Below are positions 58,450-64,000 of a stretch of 64,000 nucleotides of DNA, piece after piece. The stretch is taken from assembly GCA_038209775.1 (NCBI GenBank), contig JBBQXK010000005.1:1-64000 (forward strand), given 5' to 3'. A program made the translations under genes and the position numbers. The stretch's first letter is position 1. Each line of letters opens with the position of its first letter. The notes below the pieces were generated by a model, which was not told where the DNA came from, did no database searches, and saw only the letters and a program-made list of their open reading frames with translations. The stretch is from JBBQXK01 sp038209775. GTDB taxonomy: Bacteria; Pseudomonadota; Alphaproteobacteria; Rhodobacterales; Rhodobacteraceae.

Positions 58450-59994
58450 TCAGCGCTTTCGGCGCAGGGCCGCGCGGAACTCGGACGCGACAAAGGCGCC
58501 GATGCCGAAGCCTGTTGCAAAATATGCGGCTGATCCCGTCACCACCAGCACCGCCAGTGCGCCGTAGCGCCAGACCGGCGTGGCAAGGGCAGGCCCCAGC
58601 ACCAGCGTCAGCCCCCACAGCACCGCCCCCATCAACAGCGATGCCGCGATAATACGCGGCAGCCGCCGCCGCAGGCGGTCGTCGAACGCGGCCTCGGGCC
58701 CCATCGCCCGCGCGCCGCGCCACAATTGCCAGACCATGACCCACCCCGCCACCGTGGTGGCAAGTGCTGCCGCCATAAATCCGATGACCGGCATCATGGC
58801 CACGGCAAAAACCGCATTCACCACCATCGACCAGACCGCATAGCGGAACGGGCGTCGCGTATCCTCACGCGCATAATAGAGCGGCTGGAACACCTTGTGC
58901 AGCACGAAGGCAGGCAGACCAAGGCCATAGGCCGCCAGTGCCAGCGCCGTCGCCGCCGTGTCGTCGGGGCCAAAAGCTCCCCGCTGGAACAGCACCTCGC
59001 ACAGGGGCAGTGCGATCACCACCAGCGCCACGGCGGCGGGAATGGTCAGGGCCAGGGCAAACTCTGCCCCCCGGTTGAAGCTGTCCCGCCCCCCCGCCGC
59101 ATCCCCCGCCGCCAGACGGCGCGACAGATCAGGCAGCAGCACCGTGCCGATGGCGATGCCCACGACGCCCAAAGGCAACTGGTACAGCCGGTCGGCATAA
59201 CTCAACCACGCAACAGCCCCTTCGGTAAAACTGGCGACCTGACGACCCACCAACAGGTTCACCTGCACCACCCCCCCCGCCAGCACCGCAGGCCCCGCGA
59301 TCACCGCAAGGCGGCGCAATTCGGGCGTCAGGCGCGGCAGGCGCGGAACAAATCGGAACCCCGCCCGATGCGCCGACACCCAGGTGAAGGCCAGTTGCGC
59401 CACCCCCGTCACCGGCACCGTCCAGGCCAGCGTCAGCCCCATGTCCCAACCTGCCCGGTCGGCCAGCAGCATCGCCACGATGAACACCACATTCATCAGC
59501 ACCGGTACCAGCGACGCCTCGGTGAACCGCCCTTGCGTGGTCAGCACCCCCGACAACAACGCCACCAGCGAGATGAACAGGATATAGCAGAAGGTGATCC
59601 GGCCGAACGTCACCGCCAGATCGAACCGAGCATCCCCCACAAACCCCGAGGCCATCGCCCAGACCAGCCATGGCATCGCCAGCGTGCCGATGACCGACAC
59701 CACCAGCAGCAGCCCGGCCATGCCGTTGAAGGCATCGCGGGCAAACCCTTGGGCATCCTCACCCGCCTCAAGCTTTTTCGCGAACATCGGCACAAAGGCC
59801 ATGTTGAACGCGCCCTCGGCAAAGAACCGGCGGAACATGTTGGGCAGGCTGAAGGCGATCAGGAACGCCTCGGCAACCGGCCCCGACCCCAGATAGGCCG
59901 CCATCATCACATCGCGGATGAAACCTGCCCCACGTGAGAGCAAGGTCCAGCCGCCCACCGTCAGTGCCGATGAAATCAAACGGACAGGCCTCAT
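58450..59994 (-). CDS. murJ: lipid II flippase
   Basis: A 514-residue MOP-superfamily flippase with about 14 helices. The opening RGAGFIRDVMMAAYLGSGPVAEAF and RFFAEGAFNMAFVPMF are MurJ signatures. It turns lipid II across the inner membrane for peptidoglycan synthesis. Start at 59994 with a GGGGG site; the longer frame runs through the hairpin repeat. It is downstream of glnD on the same strand. Confidence 0.95.
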   Translation of the reverse strand: MRPVRLISSALTVGGWTLLSRGAGFIRDVMMAAYLGSGPVAEAFLIAFSLPNMFRRFFAEGAFNMAFVPMFAKKLEAGEDAQGFARDAFNGMAGLLLVVSVIGTLAMPWLVWAMASGFVGDARFDLAVTFGRITFCYILFISLVALLSGVLTTQGRFTEASLVPVLMNVVFIVAMLLADRAGWDMGLTLAWTVPVTGVAQLAFTWVSAHRAGFRFVPRLPRLTPELRRLAVIAGPAVLAGGVVQVNLLVGRQVASFTEGAVAWLSYADRLYQLPLGVVGIAIGTVLLPDLSRRLAAGDAAGGRDSFNRGAEFALALTIPAAVALVVIALPLCEVLFQRGAFGPDDTAATALALAAYGLGLPAFVLHKVFQPLYYAREDTRRPFRYAVWSMVVNAVFAVAMMPVIGFMAAALATTVAGWVMVWQLWRGARAMGPEAAFDDRLRRRLPRIIAASLLMGAVLWGLTLVLGPALATPVWRYGALAVLVVTGSAAYFATGFGIGAFVASEFRAALRRKR

Positions 59995-60016
59995 CGCCAG
60001 TCCCCCCTGCCCGCTT

Positions 60017-60120
60017 CCGGCTTCACCTTGCTCAAATACTCCACGGGGGTTTGCCACCGCGAACGCCACCGGTTCAAGAGAGCGGTGGCATGGGGGGCTG
60101 TGAAACCCCCCGCTTCTGCC
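60017..60120 (-). repeat. Rhodobacterales-type intergenic hairpin repeat, long form
   Basis: The box CTCAAATACTCCACGGGGG, TTTGCCACCGCGAACGCCAC, a 7-bp stem (60065-60071 with 60083-60089) and a G6/C6 stem (60092-60097 with 60106-60111) occur in the order seen at 35158-35256. It separates glnD and murJ, both minus strand. Confidence 0.75.
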
Positions 60121-60142
60121 CCATCCACCGGGCAGAGCCCCC

Positions 60143-62917
60143 TCATCCCTGCGCCCTCTCGGCACCTTCGGCAATCGCCGCGCGCAGTTTGCGCTCCAGC
60201 GCCTCTTGCCGGTGGCGGGCGTGCAGTTTCAGGCCGAACATGTCCTTGACATAGAACGTGTCGACCACTTGCGCGCCATAGGTCGCGATCACCGCCGAGG
60301 CAATATAGATGTTGGCCCCGGCCAGCGTCCGCGCAAGGTCATACAGCAGCCCCGGACGGTCACGGGTGTCGACCTCAATCATCGTGTAGATGTCGGACCC
60401 GTCGTTGTCGAAACTGATATGCGTCGGAAACCGGAATTCGCGGTCACGCTTTTTCACCCGGTCGCGGTCCTTCAGCGCCTCGCGCGGCACCACCTGCCCG
60501 CGCAGGGTGCGGTCGATCAGGGTGCGCAGGCGGGGCAGCCGGGCTTCGTCATAGGGCCGCCCTTCGGCGTCCTGCACCCAGAACACGGCGGTCGCATAGC
60601 CGTCCTTTGACGTGTAGGTCCGCGCATCCACCACATTCGCCCCCGACAGCGCCAAGGCCCCTGCCAGCCGCGCAAAGATGCCCGGATGGTCGGACAGCGC
60701 AAAGGCCGCGCGCGTCGCGTCGCGGTCAGGATCGGGGTGCAGGTCGACGCGGATTTCGTCACTGCCAAGCCCGCGCAAGAGATGGGCAAAGATCACCTGC
60801 GTATCGGTCGGCAGGCCCTGCCAATAGGGCGCGTAATGCCGTGCCAATTCCGTGGCGATATCCGCCGCAGGCCACCCCGTCAGACGTGCCGCCAGAAGAC
60901 GCTTTGCCTCATCCTCGCGGTTCTCGCGGTTGACCTCTTCCAGCCCGCCATCCAGCGCCGCCGCCGTATCGCGGTAGAGCTTGCGCAAGAGCATCGCCTT
61001 CCAGTTGTTCCACGTCCCCGGCCCCACCCCGCGAATGTCACAAACCGTCAGCACACACAGCAAATCCAACCGCTTGCGCGTTTTCACCGCCTTGGCAAAG
61101 TCGCGCAGGGTGCGCGGGTCGGACAGGTCACGCTTCTGCGCCATGTCCGACATCAACAGATGATGGCGCACCAGCCATTCGACCGTCTCGCATTCCTCGG
61201 GCGACAGGCCCAGCCGGGGGGCCACCCGCCGCGCGATCTGCGCGCCCAGGATCGAATGATCCTCGGGCCGCCCCTTGCCGATGTCGTGCAGCAACAGGGC
61301 TACATACAGCACCTTGCGGTTCACCCCGGCCTGCAGGATGCCGCTGGCCACTGGCAACTCTTCCACCAATTCGCCCCGTTCAATCTCGGACAGGGTGCGG
61401 ATGGTCTGGATGATATGCTCGTCCACCGTGTAGTGGTGATAGACGTTGAACTGCATCATCGCGACGATGGGTTCAAACTCGGGGATGAATGCCGACAGCA
61501 CGCCCAACTCGTTCATCCGCCGCAGCGCGCGTTCGGGGTTGCCGTGGGTCAGCATCAGGTCAAGGAAAATCTGCGCCGCTTCGGGGTTGGCGCGCATGTC
61601 GTCGTCGATCCGGGCCAGTGCGCCGACGATCGCCCGCATCGCGTCGGGGTGCAGAAGGTACCCCGACCGCAGCGCCTCTTCAAAGATGCGCAGGATGTTC
61701 AGCTTGTCCTGAAAGAACACGCCCGGGTCGATCACGTCGATCCGGCCCTGGATCAGGCGATACCCCGCGCGCACCGGTTTGCGGCGGCGGAAAAACCCGG
61801 TCAGCGTCGCCTCGCCCTTCACATGCCGCGCCTCAAGGCCGGTCAGGAAGATGCGCGTCAACTCACCCACCTTAGTCGCGTGGCGGAAATAGTCCTGCAT
61901 GAAATGCTCGACCGCCCGCCGCCCACCGGCATCACGGTAGCCCATGCGTGCCGCAACCTCGACCTGGGTGTCGAAGTTCAGCGTGTCCATGGCGCGCTCG
62001 GCGATATAGTGCAGATGACAACGCACCGCCCAAAGGAAATCCTCGGCCCGCGCAAAGGTCTCGTATTCCTCACGGGTGAACAGGCCCGTCGCCACCAGCC
62101 CCTCGGGGGACGACACGCGGTTCAGGTATTTGCCGATCCAGTACAGCGTCTGCAGATCACGCAGGCCGCCCTTGCCCTCTTTCACGTTGGGCTCCAAGAG
62201 GTACCGCTGCCCGCCCTGCCGCTTGTGGCGGGCGCTCCGCTCGGCCAGTTTCGCCTCGATGAACTGCGGGCCGGTGGACCGGAACAGATCAGACCACAAG
62301 CGTTCGCCCAACTCGTCCGCCAGCGGGCGATGCCCGGCAAGAAAGCGGTATTCCAAAAGCGCCGTGCGAATGGTGATGTCATCCCGCCCCAGACGCACAC
62401 AGTCCTTCACCGTGCGGCTTGCATGGCCGACCTTCAGTTTCAGATCCCACAGCATGTACAGCATCGTCTCGATCACGCTTTCGGCCCAGGGCGTGATCTT
62501 CCAGGGGCTGAGGAACAGCAGGTCCACATCCGAATGGGGGGCCATCTCGGCCCGCCCGTAGCCGCCGACGGCGATCACGGCCAGCCGTTCCGCCTCGGTG
62601 GGCGTGGGATTGCGGTGCGACAGTCTGGTGGCGATGGACAGGGCGGCACAGACCAACCCGTCAGTCAGACGGGCCTGTGCGGCAATCAGCGGGCGCGCGT
62701 CGTGCGGCCTTGCGGCGAATGCCACGGCAAGGCGGTCATTGGCCAGCACCCGCGCCCCGGCCAGATGCCGCACCGCCACGGCCCGCCCGCGGGCACTGTC
62801 GGGCGGGATGTCTTCGGCCTGCAACTCGTCCGCCACCTCGCGAAGGATCGCTGTGGCGTCGATCAGGTCATGCGCGGTCAGGCCCGGGTCATCGGCGGCA
62901 ACGGTCGCTGCCGTCAC
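60143..62917 (-). CDS. glnD: [protein-PII] uridylyltransferase/uridylyl-removing enzyme
   Basis: A 924-residue (from GTG at 62917) nitrogen-status sensor. The nucleotidyltransferase motif VGGYGRAEMAPHSDVDLLFL lies near the N-terminus, an HD hydrolase motif (LLHDIGKGRPEDHS) in the middle, and two ACT glutamine-binding domains at the C-terminus (SDHPGIFARLAGALALSGA and DTRDRPGLLYDLARTL). It uridylylates PII under low glutamine and reverses this when glutamine is high. A TTG at 62941 is an alternative start overlapping the upstream gene. Flanked by the activator gene and murJ. Confidence 0.96.
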   Translation of the reverse strand: MTAATVAADDPGLTAHDLIDATAILREVADELQAEDIPPDSARGRAVAVRHLAGARVLANDRLAVAFAARPHDARPLIAAQARLTDGLVCAALSIATRLSHRNPTPTEAERLAVIAVGGYGRAEMAPHSDVDLLFLSPWKITPWAESVIETMLYMLWDLKLKVGHASRTVKDCVRLGRDDITIRTALLEYRFLAGHRPLADELGERLWSDLFRSTGPQFIEAKLAERSARHKRQGGQRYLLEPNVKEGKGGLRDLQTLYWIGKYLNRVSSPEGLVATGLFTREEYETFARAEDFLWAVRCHLHYIAERAMDTLNFDTQVEVAARMGYRDAGGRRAVEHFMQDYFRHATKVGELTRIFLTGLEARHVKGEATLTGFFRRRKPVRAGYRLIQGRIDVIDPGVFFQDKLNILRIFEEALRSGYLLHPDAMRAIVGALARIDDDMRANPEAAQIFLDLMLTHGNPERALRRMNELGVLSAFIPEFEPIVAMMQFNVYHHYTVDEHIIQTIRTLSEIERGELVEELPVASGILQAGVNRKVLYVALLLHDIGKGRPEDHSILGAQIARRVAPRLGLSPEECETVEWLVRHHLLMSDMAQKRDLSDPRTLRDFAKAVKTRKRLDLLCVLTVCDIRGVGPGTWNNWKAMLLRKLYRDTAAALDGGLEEVNRENREDEAKRLLAARLTGWPAADIATELARHYAPYWQGLPTDTQVIFAHLLRGLGSDEIRVDLHPDPDRDATRAAFALSDHPGIFARLAGALALSGANVVDARTYTSKDGYATAVFWVQDAEGRPYDEARLPRLRTLIDRTLRGQVVPREALKDRDRVKKRDREFRFPTHISFDNDGSDIYTMIEVDTRDRPGLLYDLARTLAGANIYIASAVIATYGAQVVDTFYVKDMFGLKLHARHRQEALERKLRAAIAEGAERAQG

Positions 62918-62921
62918 CGGG

Positions 62922-64000
62922 TCAGAACCCCGCGCCGGCAAAGCTGCGCGGAGCGGGTTCGATCACCACCACCTGATTGTTGCGGATCTGGGCAATCGCC
63001 AGACCCCGTTCGTTGGTGCCGTCGCCGCGCAGCCGGAAGATGCCGTTGACGCCCACGAATCCGGCCCCCTGCGTCAGCGCGGCCCCGGTCAGCGCGTTCG
63101 ACTGGCCGTTCTTGACCAGCGCGCCGATGGCCGCGATGCCGTCATAAGCCAGACCCGAGATCGGGTGCGGCGCCTCGCCGAACGCCGCCTGATAGCGCGA
63201 CTGATACTGCTGGTACAGCCCCGGATCGGGCAGAGCGAACCACCCGCCCTGCAGACTTGGCAACGACAACGTGGCAGGCGGAATGTCCCAGCGGGTCAGT
63301 CCGAGATAGCGCGTGGTCGAGGGGCTGACGCCGTTGTCGGCCAGAAGCTGGGTGATCAGTGGCAGCGCACCGGCCGCATCGGCGGTAAAGAACATGGCCT
63401 GCGCGCCGTTTGCCTGTGCAGCCGCGGCAATGCCGGGGACGGCGGCGACGATGCCGTTTTGCGAAAACTCGTAACCGGCGGTCGCCACGATGCTGCCGCC
63501 CGCGCTGCGCACGCCCGCCTCGATGGCAGAACGCCCCACCTCGCCCGCCGTGGTCCGGTCATGTACCACCATGATCCGCCCCTGCCCCTGCCGTACGGCA
63601 TAGCGGCCAAGGCGCGCGGCGGTGTTGCGGAACGTGGGCCCCAGGACAAACACGTTGCCCCCCGCGATGTCGGTGTTGTTCGAGAATGACAGCACGTTAA
63701 CCCCGCGCGGTGCCGCAACCGCGCCGACGGCGTTGGCCTCTTGCGCAAAGACCGGGCCGAGGATGATCTTGGCCCCCTCATCCATGGCCCGCGTCGCCAT
63801 CGCCTGCGCCCGCCCGGGGCTGCCGCCGGTCTGATAGACACGCAGGTCGATGCGTACATTGCCCAGGTCCGATATGGCCAGCCGCGCCGCGTTCTGCAAC
63901 GACTTGGCCAGCAATTCGTCCCCCGACTGCCCAGACCCGCCAGGCACCAGCAGCGCCACAGGCACCGGCGCATTGGTGTCGATGGACGGGCCGCCGCCGA
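62922..64000 (-). CDS. penicillin-binding protein activator (LpoA/LppC-like), 5' truncated
   Basis: The frame is open to the window end, so the start and any signal/lipobox are outside. The visible about 359 residues have a periplasmic-binding-protein (Leu/Ile/Val-binding) fold: VPVALLVPGGSGQSGDELLA, GAKIILGPVFAQEANAVGA, NVLSFSNNTDIAGGNVFVLG and a C-terminal GVNGIFRLRGDGTNERGLAI. Members named penicillin-binding-protein activator stimulate PBP1a-type synthesis from the outer membrane. It ends just before glnD. The GTG-encoded valine at 63965 is not the start. Confidence 0.86.
   Translation of the reverse strand, partial: GGGPSIDTNAPVPVALLVPGGSGQSGDELLAKSLQNAARLAISDLGNVRIDLRVYQTGGSPGRAQAMATRAMDEGAKIILGPVFAQEANAVGAVAAPRGVNVLSFSNNTDIAGGNVFVLGPTFRNTAARLGRYAVRQGQGRIMVVHDRTTAGEVGRSAIEAGVRSAGGSIVATAGYEFSQNGIVAAVPGIAAAAQANGAQAMFFTADAAGALPLITQLLADNGVSPSTTRYLGLTRWDIPPATLSLPSLQGGWFALPDPGLYQQYQSRYQAAFGEAPHPISGLAYDGIAAIGALVKNGQSNALTGAALTQGAGFVGVNGIFRLRGDGTNERGLAIAQIRNNQVVVIEPAPRSFAGAGF

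Noticed and set aside
60686..63049. A 787-codon plus-strand ORF opposite glnD
   Set aside because: Antisense to a strongly conserved gene; composition typical of shadow ORFs.

Overview
The window looks like chromosomal DNA of a GC-rich alphaproteobacterium of the order Rhodobacterales (Rhodobacter/Paracoccus-like). Reasons: strong GC bias at third codon positions, many ATGA/TGATG overlaps, frequent GTG/TTG starts, family-typical genes (DUF1365, DUF3833, DUF1127, TIGR02186, ycjX/ycjF, a BMP-type nucleoside transporter) and intergenic hairpin repeats of the kind common in that order. The genus cannot be fixed from sequence alone. I see no rRNA, tRNA, CRISPR array, phage or transposase gene.

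Layout. 1-3162: a + strand cluster of DUF1365 (cut by the window edge), an MFS transporter, DUF3833 and an SDR, then a glutathione S-transferase (3367-4056). 4298-6502 (-): two saccharopine dehydrogenase-type genes, probably lysine catabolism. 6600-21382: an exopolysaccharide locus with two SGNH-like proteins (one fused to a putative glycosidase), three further glycosyltransferases, a Wzx-type flippase, rfbC-rfbB-rfbD for dTDP-L-rhamnose, an ExoY-type initiating sugar transferase, and a Wzz/BY-kinase pair. No rfbA and no recognisable Wzy polymerase are present. 21468-27570: truB, a phosphodiester glycosidase, rbfA, dapB, a small secreted protein, an EamA transporter, ogt, a LysR regulator and DUF1127. 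27500-35147: an acyl-CoA ligase, a leucine-rich-repeat protein with near-identical 66-bp repeats, ileS and an FAD monooxygenase. 35352-40691: two paralogous secreted proteins (one frameshifted), ycjF, ycjX, a DeoR regulator and a DUF4406-like gene. 40866-47643: truA, a UDP-glucuronate-epimerase-like gene, a rhomboid gene broken by one amber codon, rplS-rpmE, an unknown gene, an Nfu-type Fe-S carrier, an alpha/beta hydrolase, tsaB and rimI. 47811-53980: a purine-nucleoside-type ABC operon (binding protein, ATPase, DMSP-lyase-like cupin, two permeases) ending in purine nucleoside phosphorylase. 54117-64000: a TSUP permease and its TIGR02186 partner, a VOC protein, trpS, a rhomboid-fold protein lacking its catalytic residues, murJ, glnD and the 3' part of a penicillin-binding-protein activator.

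How the genes work together. The EPS block supplies lipid-linked repeat-unit initiation (ExoY-like), rhamnose donor synthesis (rfbCBD), chain extension (GT2/GT4), export (flippase) and length control (Wzz plus tyrosine-kinase-like ATPase). The SGNH proteins are candidates for trimming acyl groups, and the fused domain for cutting glycan. The BMP operon couples nucleoside uptake to phosphorolysis. Housekeeping genes for translation (truA, truB, rbfA, rplS, rpmE, ileS, trpS, tsaB, rimI) are scattered between accessory genes.

The least explained material is non-coding: a double-hairpin A/T-rich element in two copies, a GTTAAC/TGCAT-cluster element in two copies with exactly conserved spacing (plus a weaker third), the intergenic hairpin repeat family, and a MITE-like element between tsaB and rimI.
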